This document shows positions 29,804 to 40,193 of a stretch of DNA of 64,000 bases, piece by piece (the stretch's first letter is position 1; each line of letters starts with the position of its first letter). Source of the DNA: Rhizaria sp. SCN 62-66 (taxonomy: Eukaryota > Rhizaria, unplaced); contig MEDY01000004.1 in assembly GCA_001724265.1 (NCBI GenBank), positions 62,001 to 126,000 of the forward strand. The letters are read 5' to 3'. Both the position numbers and the translations under genes were made by a program. The notes under the pieces are model-generated. The model was not told the origin of the DNA. It did no database searches and worked only from the letters and a program-made list of their open reading frames with translations.

Positions 29804-31036
29804 TCACTCGGCCGCCGCGAGCGCGAACGCGCCGGCCAGGTTGTTGCCCTCGGCCCTGGCCCTGCCGCTGCTGCGCCTGCTCGCGCCCGCGTTAGCGTTG
29901 CCCGCCAGCGCCGCCGCGGCTTGCGCCCCGGCCTGCTCGACCGCGCCCGCAGCCGCCGCAGCCGCGGCGGCGGCCTCGGCGGCGTCAGCCGCGGCCTCGG
30001 CAGCCAGCGCCTCGGCGGCCGCGGCGGCCTCAAGCGCGGCGCGCGTAGCGCGCACGGCCTCGAGGTGCGCCTCGACCGCGGCGAGCGCGTGCGAGTTGTC
30101 CGGGTCGTCCTGGTCGACGAAGCCGTGCAGTCCCAGCCCGGCGGCCTGCGCGTACCGCTCCACCTCGTCATCCTGTGGCGCAGCGCCGTACGCCGCCGCA
30201 CCCGAGAGCGCCTGCTGCGCGGCGGGCGCGGGAGGGAGGCAGCGGAAGGCAAGGAGCGCCCAGCGGCCGACGAGGATGGCGAGGTTGAGCAGCGCGAAGG
30301 CAAGCACCCAGGCGCGCGCCGAGTGCAGCAGCAGCCGCGTCGCCGTGAGGAACACGAGAGCGGCGGCCAGCGATACCGCGGCCGTGAGCCCCAGCTGCGC
30401 CGCGCGCGAGGCCGCGGGGCGGCGCGTAAACGCGGGTGTCAGGATCGCGTCCAGCCACGAGCGGTCCACGCTCAGCCGCATCGCGCCGCCGCCGCCGCCG
30501 GAGAGGGAAAGGACGGCGCCGCTGCCGCTGCCGGGGACCGGGGAGGCGTTGGGGGAGCCGGGGGCGAGGAGCCCACGCGCACGGGACGACGAGCGCGCGC
30601 CGGGGAGCCGCCCGCCCTGCGCCGTGGAAGACGATGGCAGTGGGGGCAGCGCGGCAACCATGGTGAGCTCGGTGACGCGGTCCGCGAACGGCGACGGCGT
30701 GGGGACGGACTCGGGCGAGAGAGGGGCGCGGACGCGCTCGCGCAGGGTCGACGACGACGACGCGTGCGCGGGGGTGCGCATCTTCAGCGGGACAATCACA
30801 GAAACCTCCTCAAATGCGGTATCACGTGCAGAAGCAGACGCGGAAGCCTTCTTAGACGTAGACGAGGCTGCCGGGGACGCGGCGGCGGAGGCGCGAGAAC
30901 GGGCCGGCGACTTGGCAGCAGTGCGAGCACGGCTGGAGGAGCGGTTCGAGGCCGCCTTAGAAGATGTACCAGCGGTGCGTGCGCGCGAGCTAGAGCGCGA
31001 GCGCGAGCGCGAATTTGAGCCTGCGGAACGGGGCAT
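29804..31036 (-). CDS. Unrecognised SR-rich protein with two membrane segments
   Basis: This intronless 410-residue protein starts at ATG 31036; the frame stays open upstream but without an ATG close by. Residues 1-65 are rich in Ser-Arg and Ala-Ser-Arg dipeptides, then a basic/Ser-rich region continues to about 190. Residues 210-262 contain two adjacent hydrophobic segments (AAVSLAAALVFLTA and WVLAFALLNLAILVGRWALLAF) separated by a short Arg/His loop, suggesting a membrane hairpin. An acidic QDDEVERYAQAAG segment and a long Ala/Glu helix-forming stretch follow, then a Ser/Arg/Gly tail. The layout (cytosolic or nucleoplasmic SR-rich tail, hairpin, helix) would suit an ER or inner nuclear membrane protein, but this is inference and no family was recognised. 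It ends in TGA. Confidence 0.75.
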   Translation of the reverse strand: MPRSAGSNSRSRSRSSSRARTAGTSSKAASNRSSSRARTAAKSPARSRASAAASPAASSTSKKASASASARDTAFEEVSVIVPLKMRTPAHASSSSTLRERVRAPLSPESVPTPSPFADRVTELTMVAALPPLPSSSTAQGGRLPGARSSSRARGLLAPGSPNASPVPGSGSGAVLSLSGGGGGAMRLSVDRSWLDAILTPAFTRRPAASRAAQLGLTAAVSLAAALVFLTATRLLLHSARAWVLAFALLNLAILVGRWALLAFRCLPPAPAAQQALSGAAAYGAAPQDDEVERYAQAAGLGLHGFVDQDDPDNSHALAAVEAHLEAVRATRAALEAAAAAEALAAEAAADAAEAAAAAAAAAGAVEQAGAQAAAALAGNANAGASRRSSGRARAEGNNLAGAFALAAAE

Positions 31037-31703
31037 GCTCGCCAACGTGACCTGTTTACAGAAGGTCGGATTGAGTTGATGATGTTGAGGTGGCAGTGAA
31101 AATTGTGAGTCAGATATGACATGGTTCCCAAGCGCGCGTTTAAATATCACGGGAGAAGAATATACAAAACAAAGAATTGTATCCGCTCATCTCTCCTTAT
31201 AAACTTGATACGCAGTATCTCACTGGGTTTCGTCATTGCAAACTTGCACGCGCCCCAGGATTTGAGAGGCCGTTTTTCGACCATAACTCGGGTGGCCAGC
31301 CCGAATTCCTCTCATTTCGTCGGCATGTGTGCTATTTTACGTGCTTCAACTTAGACATTGCTATACTTCTTGTACCCGCTATTGAATTGCAATAAAAATA
31401 ACGATAATTTGTATTTCAAAGTGCCTAGACCCTGATAAACCTTTCAAGGATTCACTCATAGCGGTCACAATCGAGTTACAATTGTTACTCAGCAGTGATT
31501 AAGCAGCGCATCAGCTTGAACTGTCATGGGCGATGTCTGAGAGTGATCGACGTCCTTCCGGAACGCAACAATAGTCCGCTGGCCAATTGATACAGAGAAA
31601 TAATAGCAAAATTCGACACGTAACAAGCCAGATCACTGTTCTACACGTTTGGTTTCGTCTCACGTCAACATATCATGTTGCAGATGTCATCACGGCTTAC
31701 TCC
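31037..31703. other. Spacer between two minus-strand genes
   Basis: About 670 bp, AT-rich, holding the promoter of the two-TM gene and the 3' UTR of the hydrolase gene. It contains GTTTTTCGACC at 31272-31282, a partial match to the 15-mer found at 29603 and 62483. A U6-like ACAGAGA string at 31593-31599 was considered and rejected. No gene is visible. Confidence 0.5.
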
Positions 31704-33086
31704 TCACTTGCACTGCCCGCAGAAAATCTCTCCGTCTGCGCAGTTGTCCATGTGGACGTGGTCGCCCTGCGCCTTGGCGTCGAGCCAGGCCTTGACAGCG
31801 GGCCGGTGCGAGAGTCCGCCGATCTTGGGCGCGGTGGCCGAGAACTCGGTGTGCAAGAAGCACGAGGCGAAAAAGGCGCCCGCGCCGGGCAGCGTGCGCG
31901 ACGTCACGGGTTTAAGTGCGGCGCGCATGCGCTCGGTCCAGCCGACGAGGTACTCGGCCACGGGCGCGGGGCAGACCTGGAGCTGGTTGAAGCACGGGCG
32001 CGGCGACTGGTCCGCGGGCAGCCAGACTTGCGGGACGCCTGCGTGCAGCGAGACCACCACAGCGTCGGTCTGCGCCTGCACAGCAAAGACGGGCATCGAG
32101 ACCGTGGGGTAGGAAGCCTCGGAGAAGATGCAGCGCCAGGGCTCGGCCGCGTGCGCCGCGACGCAGGCCGCGGGCAGAAACGCGTTCCAGAGCGTGGCGT
32201 ACTTCTGCAGGTCCTTCCACGCCCAGGGGATGTATGCACCGGGCCGCGGCTCGGGACCCGTGTACACAACCTCGCCGTTAAAGTAGGAGCCCGCGATGGG
32301 GACCAGGTAGTACTCCTTGGTCGCGGCCACGGCGGTGGAGGCAGAGAACGCACCGGTGGAACTAGGGAGACCGACGGAGGCAGCGAGAGACTCCAGACCC
32401 ACAGTCAGAGGGCTGCTGGTAGAGACGCCAGAGCCAAGGCCAACAGAAACGGCAAGAGCCTCTGACTGGGCGGTCTCAGCAGCGACAAAGTCCTCGATCT
32501 GCTTCTTGATCGCGTCTGCGACGGCGACGGCCGCGATGCCGCCGGCGGACTCGCCGGTGATGATGACGCGGCGAGCATTCCACAGACTCGTGGTGCGGAG
32601 CGCGAAGTCCACGGCTGCGGTAACGCCGTGGAAGCCGGAAAACTGGAGCCCGTAGGCGCGATCGTTGGGCGCCTTGTCGAGGCCGAGGAAGAGGTCGCCG
32701 GAGCAGTAGGGCACGAGAAGCTGGTTCCACGCATAGAACTCGGGGTTCTGCGTCTCGCGGTGGTCCTGCATGCCGTAGAAGCCGCGCACCTCGGGCCACT
32801 CGCGAGAAGAGCCAAGTGTGGTGTTGGCGCGCTTCGTGCAGCCCATGCGCGTGACGCACTCGCCGCCGCCCTCGAACATGATGATCCAGTCAGTCTCGTG
32901 CGCGGGCAACAGGTTCGCGCGCGCGTACACGCCCGCTGGAGACCCGTCCAGGCATTTGGCCGCGCTGTACTTCACCGAGTCAAACAGATAGCGCTTACCG
33001 TGCACATCAGCAGACACGTCCTCCCGGACAGCGCTCACGGCCACCAAGCCAGCGACAGTGGCGAGAACGAGCAGAGCAAGCTTCAT
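31704..33086 (-). CDS. Secreted Notum/pectin-acetylesterase family hydrolase
   Basis: This intronless 460-residue protein starts at ATG 33086, where a clear signal peptide begins (MKLALLVLATVAGLVAVSA). It belongs to the pectin acetylesterase/Notum alpha-beta hydrolase family of carboxylesterases, which remove acyl groups from polysaccharides or, in animals, palmitoleate from Wnt. Family motifs are in order: IIMFEGGGECVT (oxyanion region), PYCSGDLFLG, the nucleophile Ser in VIITGESAGG near residue 178, an Asp in QAQTDAV near 341, and the His in ASCFLH near 410. Many Cys residues support an extracellular location. The natural substrate cannot be told from sequence; in a protist a polysaccharide or surface-glycan deacetylase is most likely. 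It ends in TGA and is divergent from kaptin across a 1.5-kb spacer. Confidence 0.88.
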   Translation of the reverse strand: MKLALLVLATVAGLVAVSAVREDVSADVHGKRYLFDSVKYSAAKCLDGSPAGVYARANLLPAHETDWIIMFEGGGECVTRMGCTKRANTTLGSSREWPEVRGFYGMQDHRETQNPEFYAWNQLLVPYCSGDLFLGLDKAPNDRAYGLQFSGFHGVTAAVDFALRTTSLWNARRVIITGESAGGIAAVAVADAIKKQIEDFVAAETAQSEALAVSVGLGSGVSTSSPLTVGLESLAASVGLPSSTGAFSASTAVAATKEYYLVPIAGSYFNGEVVYTGPEPRPGAYIPWAWKDLQKYATLWNAFLPAACVAAHAAEPWRCIFSEASYPTVSMPVFAVQAQTDAVVVSLHAGVPQVWLPADQSPRPCFNQLQVCPAPVAEYLVGWTERMRAALKPVTSRTLPGAGAFFASCFLHTEFSATAPKIGGLSHRPAVKAWLDAKAQGDHVHMDNCADGEIFCGQCK

Positions 33087-34624
33087 CCTGAATCTGGGCA
33101 AGACAAAAAAGGAGGCATACAAGATGAATTTATACTATTCTCGATGTGTTATTAAATTAAATAATATTATGCAATAATTAAGTCGGGGAATCGCAATAGC
33201 ATTGTGAAAACAACGAGTGTGTAAGGTGGAGTAGTCTGTGCATAAATGGACACGTCGCTCTATGACGACGTGCGACAGTACTGTGCGAAACTGTCTTGTG
33301 GTGACGTTTTGTTCATGTTAGACATCGCATCTTAGTATTACATAATAAGATAATTAGGCAACAATAATGTACATTGTTAATTATAATAATACATACGGAA
33401 GTTTCGCATTAACCCGGATTTGTTTATCTTCAAAATAGCTCCAATATGAAAATGGAACATCCGCGTAACAATTGACATGAGTAAAACATTTAGCGCTGCA
33501 ACGCGCCACCATCGCTATTTCTTTCTTCAAAACAAGTACATGTTATAGAGATAGCACTAATTTTGCGAATAATTGATTTTTTAATGCTTGAGCGACTATT
33601 GCACTTTAGGATTATAGAACAAAATATTTGTCAGTGAAGTTGTGATACAGGTTGCACAAGCGCGTGCGGATCTCCCGACCCGTATGTTCCAGATGAAGCA
33701 CGTGTTTTCATTGTGTTGCGTAATGCTCATGTTGTTTTTGAATCTGCTTTAAGTGTATTTAAAGATATTCTTAACGACTTCATCTTGATATTACACATCT
33801 TAACTCACAACTCTTCGTTAACACACAACATGACAAACCAAAATAGAGATGGGCAAATGACACCGAGAAAAATTAGCAATGTTTTGAATAGATATTATGC
33901 ATATTAGCGCACTTTACATATAATACATCTTGTTGATGCAAATATAACAACACTATCAACTAGAACAATCATTGATACATGATGAAAGTAAGTTTGCTTG
34001 ACCTACGCAAGAGAATTAAAATCATGTAGTTCATAGGTCTCAATTTGTATTAATGCAGAGACTGACTTAGTAACAACATGTAAATTAGTATCTCTAACGT
34101 GTCCATTGGTTGTTGTTTTTAAATGCCCTCGATTAAAATCTGTATTCTGCTCTGGATTCATCAGTGACCGATACGAATCTCGCGTAACACATACACAATC
34201 AACTTTATATCCCCCCGTTTCTGTTAGCTTCAAGATGTTTTAACACAAGCTGCCAAAATAAATGTAGTATACACATAGTGTACTTGACTGATGTTCCTTA
34301 ACCCTTTTATTCCGCAAAGCTATATCTTGAAGTAAAAGAGCTTTGGATGTGAAAAAACACCGTCTTGCTGACCAACCTGACTGACGACCTGCGCTTGCTG
34401 ACTGTCCAACATTGCTAACGCGCCCTTCAATAATATGATCGTCGTTCTTGATTTAATCTGGGAATCGTGATTTTGCGTTATATTTTATTTTGAATTCGCT
34501 TATTTTATCTCTAAAACAAAATGTTTATGCTTGTGTAATCCACTTACAAATCCAGGTTTTGTAAGAGTACCACTCATAACAATTAAGCAACTTTGTCGCA
34601 GCTGACTGCGCCCGCCCGTTTGTA
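33087..34624. other. Long AT-rich divergent spacer
   Basis: About 1.5 kb between the start codons of the secreted hydrolase and kaptin, so both promoters lie here. It is the most AT-rich stretch of the window. Only short frames (up to 76 codons) with no recognisable domain and unlike codon use are present. I found no tRNA-like B box or other RNA signature. Confidence 0.5.
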
Positions 34625-37600
34625 ATGAGCACCGACCCGGCCCTGTCGTGGCAGGTAGAGGATGTGGCGTATGATGAGGACAACTCGGAGATGGAGACGC
34701 TTGTGTTCCCGGACGAGGATGTGCCGTTTGTTGACGGTGAGTACCTCGCACTCCCATCGTTCACCAATATCTACGGACTCGCCTCCTTCACGTACCGCAA
34801 CATGCCGCAGACTGTCGTTGCTACACACAAGTCCATTGCGCTGTTGCTTACTCACCACGATGGCGCTCTCAAGCTTCGGTACGCACACAAGACCTCGACG
34901 CTGAACTTCTTGCCCCTCTCGGCGCTGCCTCCACGCTCGCAGCTCATCGGCGCAACAGCCTTCACCGCGTACCCCGACGGCCGCCCCATCATTGCCATTG
35001 TGCTCTCGCAGTCGCTGCCGGACCAGGACGAGCAGCGGTCGTACCTGTACCTTTACGGCGAGCGCTGTCCCGTCGGACTTGACCTCGGCGCCATCTGCGC
35101 GGACCGCCACATGATCGAGCTACCCTTCACGCCCTTCTCCATCTCGCACACGCAGCTGCTCTCACCCGTGCCTTCGCCCGCGCGCGTGCGCGAGTGGGCC
35201 TCCGCCCCGGCCGAGGCTTTTGACGCGCCGCTGATCCACACTGACATCGTCATCACCGGCTCCGACCGCAGCGTCCATGTGTACCGCCAGCAGCTCCCCG
35301 TCTGCGCGGCGGCCGCGCCGCACGAGCACGCCGCGCTCGTCGTCACCGCGCAGGCCGCGGCCGCCGCGGCTGCTGCTGCAGACGCGCCCTCCGCCGCCGC
35401 CGCGCCTGCGGCTGCTGCGACCGCAGCCTCAGCGGCTGCGGCCGTGTGGAGCGTGTCCGCCGCTGGCACGCACGCGCTGTCGCCCGCCGCACTGGCGCTG
35501 CTGTCCCAGTCCGTCGCGCGCCTGCCCGCGGGCCACGACCTCACGCCCATTGCGCCCCGCACGCAGACCTCGCGCGCCACCGCCGCCGCCGTTGCCGCCG
35601 CAGCCGCAGCCGGGACAAACTCCGGCTCAGCGGGCGCTGGCGCTAACGCAAATGCGTCGTCGTTCGTACAGGTGTGGGCGCCGGTGATGCGGCGCCGCGA
35701 CATGCCGCCCGACGACCCCGTTGTAGCGCCGCTGCGGGGGCCCGCCGCGGCCCCCTGGGACGGCGCGCTCGCCTCCGCGCTGGCCCCGCGCGCGCCCGCC
35801 GAGGCTGCCGCGGCCGCGCGTCACGCCGCCGCGGCCGCGCACTTCACAGCGCGCGTTGAGGGACGCGTGGAGCCGCCCGCGCTGCGCCTGCTGCCGCCGC
35901 ACGTCGCCGTGGCCGCCGCAGTTGCAGGTGCGACTCCCGGCCCCGACAGCGCTGGCGCGGTGACCGTGGCGGTGCCCGCGGTGCTCTTCTCCGAGCTGCC
36001 GCTCACTGCGCCAGACCACCCGCTGCGCGCGCTCGTGGCGCTGCCGACCTCGGCGACGACCTTCGTTGCCGGCGTGCGGCCCGCCGACGGCACGCGCGTC
36101 ATCGCCGTCGGCTGCCAGAACGGGCTCGTGCGGCTGCTTGTCACGCCGCGCGCGTTCGGCAGCTACCTGTGTCCGCGCGAGTGCCGCTGCGAGGCCGCCG
36201 ACGCCGGCGCGGGCGCTGCGTCCTGCGCCTGTGTCTTCGGCTCGGAGGCCTCGCTGCGTGGCGCTCGCCCGCCCCCCGCCGCTCGTGCGTCGCTGGTCAC
36301 GCAGGCCTTTGTCGACGGCGGGCCCGTGTCGTCGCTGCTACTCTTCGCGCCTGGCGGCGATGTGCCCGCCGCGCGCCGTCCCTGCACGTGCGCCTGCGCC
36401 GCCGCGGCCGCCGCGCCGGCAGGTTCGGCCGTGCGGCCCTGGCTCGTGCCGCCTGACCGCCTCTACGGCCCCGCGCGCGGTGTTACTGCTGCGCCCGCGC
36501 CGCCCGCTGTCGCCGCGGCAGCAGCTGCTGCGGCTGCTGCAGCAGCGGCCGCTGCGGCTGAGGAAGATGACGAGGACGAAGCCGCTGCCGCCGCGGTTGC
36601 TGCTGCCGCTGCCGCCGCGGCGCTTCCCGCGCAGTCGCCCACTGCAACTGCTGCCGCTGTGTCGCCGCTGGAGCGCGTCATGCGTCGCGCGCTGACCGCG
36701 GCGGCCGCGGCGGCTGTGAACAGCGGCAGCGGTGGCAGCGGCGCCGACGCAGGGATGCGCGCGCGGGGCGGGTCCGTTGCGCGGCGCGGCTCGCACCCGG
36801 AAGCCGGGCTTGCGCCTGTCGCCGAAGGCAGCGAAGGCGGCGAGGAGGACTCTGAGCACGAGATACATGACAGCGCGAGCAAGCACACCGCAGTGGCGCA
36901 CGGAGTCGAGGAGGAAGACGAAGCTGAGGACGAGGGTGACACTTTCCCGAACGTCAATGCTCACGCAGGCACTAGCGCAACAGCTGACAGTGACTCACGC
37001 GCTGATACTACCCAAGACCGTGACCGTGCGCGCGAGCGTGAACGTCAGCGTGAGCGCGCGCTGCCGCCGTCGCTGCTTGCCTGCGCAGACGTGCATCTGG
37101 TGGTGGGCTCCGCAGCTGGCGGCGCAACGTGCTTCTGCGACGTCGCACACGCCCAGCTGACTGTGCCCGTCGCGGTGCCCGTGCCGCCCGTTGTGCCCGC
37201 GGATGCGCCCGGCGCTGCACTGGCTGACGCGGTGACGCCAGACTCTGTACTCAGCCTTGCGGCCGATGACGCTGACGCTGATGGTGTTAAAGAGCTGCTC
37301 GTAGGCACCTATTCTGGCCGCGTCTGTGCGTTCACTGTGGAGCCGGAGCCGCTCCCCGCGGCCGCTGCGACTGCGTCCGTGACCGCGACCGAGCATGGTC
37401 AACAAGAACAGCAACAGCAGCAACAGGATGCGGGTGCCAAGGCGCGTGCGCGGCCGCTGCGGTTTGTATTGTCGTGGCTGCGGCGCGTGCCAGGACCAGT
37501 GTCAGCGATGCAGGTGACCTCTCTTCGGCGCCCGCGCCCCACAGCAGAGCCCGTGCGTGGTAACGCCGGCCCAGCTGTCGGACAATCGCAGCTTGCACTC

Positions 37601-37780
37601 GAAGCGCAGCCGCTCGGCAAGGTTGACCCGGGCCCGCTTGCGGTGCTGACGATGAGCGCGATGCACCTGCTTGAGCGCAGGCACATTACACTTGCGAGGA
37701 ACCTTGCTAGGAAGCTTAAGCTGCTCAAGGAGATTGCGCAACTTGAGAAACAGCTCCAGGAGAAGGCAGCACTCAATTAA
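34625..37780 (+). CDS. KPTN: Kaptin, KICSTOR-type beta-propeller protein
   Basis: This intronless 1051-residue protein aligns along its length with kaptin (436 residues in human). Kaptin is a subunit of KICSTOR, which places the Rag-GTPase regulator GATOR1 on lysosomes so that mTORC1 responds to nutrients; it was first described as an actin-associated protein. Matching blocks in order: FTNIYGLASF (human SNVYGLAGG), LPFTPFSISHTQLL (LQFTPFQLCHAEV), ITGSDRSVHVYRQ (LSGNDPAIHLYKE), VIAVGCQNGLVRLLV (LSALGCQSGYVRVAH), DGGPVSSLLLF, and DADADGVKELLVGTYSGRVCAF near residue 885 ([22 protein letters not shown]). The C-terminus is a basic helix followed by EIAQLEKQLQEK, like the C-terminal helix of kaptin. 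Ala-rich, acidic and Arg/Glu-rich insertions between propeller blades explain the size. The start is the first ATG; it ends in TAA. Confidence 0.85.
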   Translation: MSTDPALSWQVEDVAYDEDNSEMETLVFPDEDVPFVDGEYLALPSFTNIYGLASFTYRNMPQTVVATHKSIALLLTHHDGALKLRYAHKTSTLNFLPLSALPPRSQLIGATAFTAYPDGRPIIAIVLSQSLPDQDEQRSYLYLYGERCPVGLDLGAICADRHMIELPFTPFSISHTQLLSPVPSPARVREWASAPAEAFDAPLIHTDIVITGSDRSVHVYRQQLPVCAAAAPHEHAALVVTAQAAAAAAAAADAPSAAAAPAAAATAASAAAAVWSVSAAGTHALSPAALALLSQSVARLPAGHDLTPIAPRTQTSRATAAAVAAAAAAGTNSGSAGAGANANASSFVQVWAPVMRRRDMPPDDPVVAPLRGPAAAPWDGALASALAPRAPAEAAAAARHAAAAAHFTARVEGRVEPPALRLLPPHVAVAAAVAGATPGPDSAGAVTVAVPAVLFSELPLTAPDHPLRALVALPTSATTFVAGVRPADGTRVIAVGCQNGLVRLLVTPRAFGSYLCPRECRCEAADAGAGAASCACVFGSEASLRGARPPPAARASLVTQAFVDGGPVSSLLLFAPGGDVPAARRPCTCACAAAAAAPAGSAVRPWLVPPDRLYGPARGVTAAPAPPAVAAAAAAAAAAAAAAAAEEDDEDEAAAAAVAAAAAAAALPAQSPTATAAAVSPLERVMRRALTAAAAAAVNSGSGGSGADAGMRARGGSVARRGSHPEAGLAPVAEGSEGGEEDSEHEIHDSASKHTAVAHGVEEEDEAEDEGDTFPNVNAHAGTSATADSDSRADTTQDRDRARERERQRERALPPSLLACADVHLVVGSAAGGATCFCDVAHAQLTVPVAVPVPPVVPADAPGAALADAVTPDSVLSLAADDADADGVKELLVGTYSGRVCAFTVEPEPLPAAAATASVTATEHGQQEQQQQQQDAGAKARARPLRFVLSWLRRVPGPVSAMQVTSLRRPRPTAEPVRGNAGPAVGQSQLALEAQPLGKVDPGPLAVLTMSAMHLLERRHITLARNLARKLKLLKEIAQLEKQLQEKAALN

Positions 37781-38205
37781 CTCAACACTAAGGCATAACG
37801 TAGTGTTAGGCTGAGATTTTTCGATGAATTACTTAGAAATGATACTTGAATGTATTGCTTATTTAGATTACTCTCCAAATAAACAAGATTTTATGACCTG
37901 TGACAATGATTGTCACTAGTACAGCGGCCATTCTCAGCCGCTCATACCCATGATATGAGGATGATAGTGTCGCCCGCCGCTTTTATGCTTCCAAACTTCA
38001 CCCCGCTTCCTGGCGCAACGCTGATGCACTTTAATGCCGAGTAGCTGCGAGCATATGTTGAAGGTGAGAATATTGAAACGAGTCAAAAACGTCACCATCG
38101 ACAAGCTGCACAACACGTCTATGAACACGTGTTGCCGTCAACTTAAAGCTCTGGCATCTCAAGCTTACATTATATAATCTAATCGTTAAACATCCTGCAG
38201 CTGAG
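37781..38205. other. Convergent spacer between kaptin and GPI-type protein
   Basis: A 425-bp AT-rich spacer between two convergent stop codons. It includes AATAAA at about 37878, a possible polyadenylation signal for kaptin 100 bp after its stop. No gene is visible. Confidence 0.45.
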
Positions 38206-39015
38206 TTAAAGCGCAGAGCTCAGGACGGCCGCGGCAACGGAGACAAGTGCAAGCGCGGCAGCCGCGGTGCGCGTGCGGTCGTCTCCTGTGGCGGCGTTGG
38301 ACGCACCCACCGACACAACGCGGACGGGGTTTGTGGCAGGCGTAGACCCGCTAGATAACTCTGTCACAGGCGTTGGCAGAACCGCCGTGTGCGTTGCCAG
38401 CGGCAGATTCGTGGTTGAAGTCACGCTCTCATCAGTCGCTGTCCACGTCTCAGTATCCGTATCAGTCTCCATAGCACTCGCAGTGGCGTCAACAGGTTCC
38501 GCGGTGTGCTCTGGGATGCCTGAGAGCGCAAGCGTGACACTTGATGCTACGGACCCAACCTTGAAGGTGACTCGCTCCGTCGCAAACATCCCGCGGCCAG
38601 GTCCAGAGCTATGCACGCACCACACTGAGAAGCTTCCTGAGGCGGGTGCGCGCAGCGCGTAGGCCATCTCGTTGCTCTGGCGGTGGCAGCCGCCGGGGAA
38701 AGTGGCGCCGTCGGTGGCCTCGCATAGAACCTGCTCGCCGGGCAGTGAGGGGAGCTCGACGGACACCACTGAGCCTGCGGCGACGGTGGCGCCCGACGCC
38801 AGTGGTTCGCGCGTGGCAGCATTAGTTACTGTGAGCGTACGCGTGGATGAGTCGATGAGTCCACGGCCCATGCCGCGCGGTAGTGGAGCACCGAGCTCAA
38901 GCGACACATTGGCACCACGCTCGCCGCACTCGGCAAACATTGCATGTGCTGACACCAGCGTCGCCAGCGCGGACAGGCTCAGCGCCACCAGAAAAGTAGT
39001 CTTAATCTTGCGCAT
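38206..39015 (-). CDS. Predicted GPI-anchored secreted protein, function unknown
   Basis: This intronless 269-residue protein has a signal peptide right after ATG 39015 (MRKIKTTFLVALSLSALATL, cleavage likely after VSAHA). An in-frame ATG at 39042 adds nine charged residues and is a less likely start. The mature part has about 140 residues with four to five Cys (one in AECGERG, one in VLCEAT, one in GGCHRQ, one in VWCVHSS), probably a single disulfide-bonded beta domain. A Thr/Ser-rich stalk (about 165-240) follows. The tail ends in a hydrophobic Ala/Leu/Val run directly at the stop, the layout of a GPI-attachment signal. The Cys/His/Trp spacing in the globular part faintly recalls a reeler domain, but I would not assign it. 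PIG-Y in this window shows that the GPI pathway exists. It ends in TAA. Confidence 0.7.
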   Translation of the reverse strand: MRKIKTTFLVALSLSALATLVSAHAMFAECGERGANVSLELGAPLPRGMGRGLIDSSTRTLTVTNAATREPLASGATVAAGSVVSVELPSLPGEQVLCEATDGATFPGGCHRQSNEMAYALRAPASGSFSVWCVHSSGPGRGMFATERVTFKVGSVASSVTLALSGIPEHTAEPVDATASAMETDTDTETWTATDESVTSTTNLPLATHTAVLPTPVTELSSGSTPATNPVRVVSVGASNAATGDDRTRTAAAALALVSVAAAVLSSAL

Positions 39016-40193
39016 CCTTATAACTAAAGTTCTCTCTCTCATACAGCAATAAAACAAAAGAATAAAACAGTAAAATCACAAAACATGCCGTAGATGAGTT
39101 GCTCAACTTGTAATTACCTTCGAAAACGTCTCTTTTCTCGCGATATCAAATCACTTTAAGTTTCCAATCGATCTCTTCAAGTCGAGCTTTCAATGCTTTG
39201 GTGGCAGACAGCATGCAGATTGACATGCCACGTTGTCGCTGACTGCGAACAACTTAAAATAAAAAAATACTACAAATTTTACGTGTTTTAACATGAGTGG
39301 TTATTGTGATTCACATAAGGAACGCATGCTTCTCGATATTGCTTGCCGAGCATAATGAAGCAATATCTGTCGCACACAACAGTGTCCTTGGAGGTAAAGT
39401 TCTTAAATGATAAGAATCTGTATTTGTCGATGACTCGTGGCGAGTAGAAGGAGACACATAAACAAACAACAAACAAACAGAAAAAAAGTGAAGCACTGAT
39501 ATGCAATGTAACGTCGCAGTATTGGGCGCGCGTTGGCTCTCTAACCATAGTTGGAAGTATGAAGTGAGCGGAGTCACAGTCAAATATAGCTGTGACAATG
39601 AGCGCTGATATAAAGATTACAAAATACACAAGAAAACACGACAACACAACGCTGCGATACCATAGTGAGGATGATCGGCTGACAACTATGATCAAAAAGA
39701 ATGACGCAGATAGAACTGATGACCACCAGAGTTGATTTAATGGTGCAGGTGGCATAAAGGAAATACAAAACCAAATAGAAGAAAAAAAATGAGAATATGT
39801 AATTTTTTAAATGAAAAAATGTAAATCAAAAATGTAAAATTCCGTGCTTATAGTAATGAAAAAAATACTCGGATGAGACTAGTCGGAGAAGGAAACGACT
39901 GTAGGATTAACGACCATTGTTACGGTCGCGACGGCACACTCAATCTCTCAACCAAACTCGTTCGATGAGAGATCGGAGAAAGAGAAAGATAAAAACTCGA
40001 AGATAAGCTCTCTAGCCTTGCTCAAGGATTTGCTAGCTCATAAACTCGCGAACTTGCGTACGTATCCACCGCCAGCAGTCACATGCGTCCTCGCGCTGTG
40101 CGCGCCAAGGCTGTCGCGCGCGCATTCGCCCTGCCGCACGTTCACTGGCTCTCGGAGTTGACGTGTGGCGCTCTCAGCTCGATCGCGTTGCAA
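39016..40193. other. AT-rich spacer between two minus-strand genes
   Basis: About 1.18 kb holding the promoter of the GPI-type gene and the 3' UTR of the phosphatase gene. Around 39780-39850 there are imperfect repeats of AAAAATGTAA. A 155-codon minus-strand ORF with an ATG (39288-39755) encodes hydrophobic residues, but its codon use is unlike the genes here and all three minus frames are partly open in this pyrimidine-rich strand, so I do not call it as a gene. Confidence 0.45.

Noticed and set aside
31587-31625. U6 snRNA-like string GATACAGAGA
   Set aside because: The match to U6 ends after the ACAGAGA box; the following AGC trinucleotide region and the U4-pairing block are absent, and no T-run terminator is placed correctly.
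39288-39755. 155-codon ATG-initiated ORF encoding hydrophobic residues
   Set aside because: All three minus frames are open here because the strand is pyrimidine-rich. Codon use is AT-rich, unlike every supported gene, and no domain is visible. It could be a small membrane protein but there is no positive evidence.
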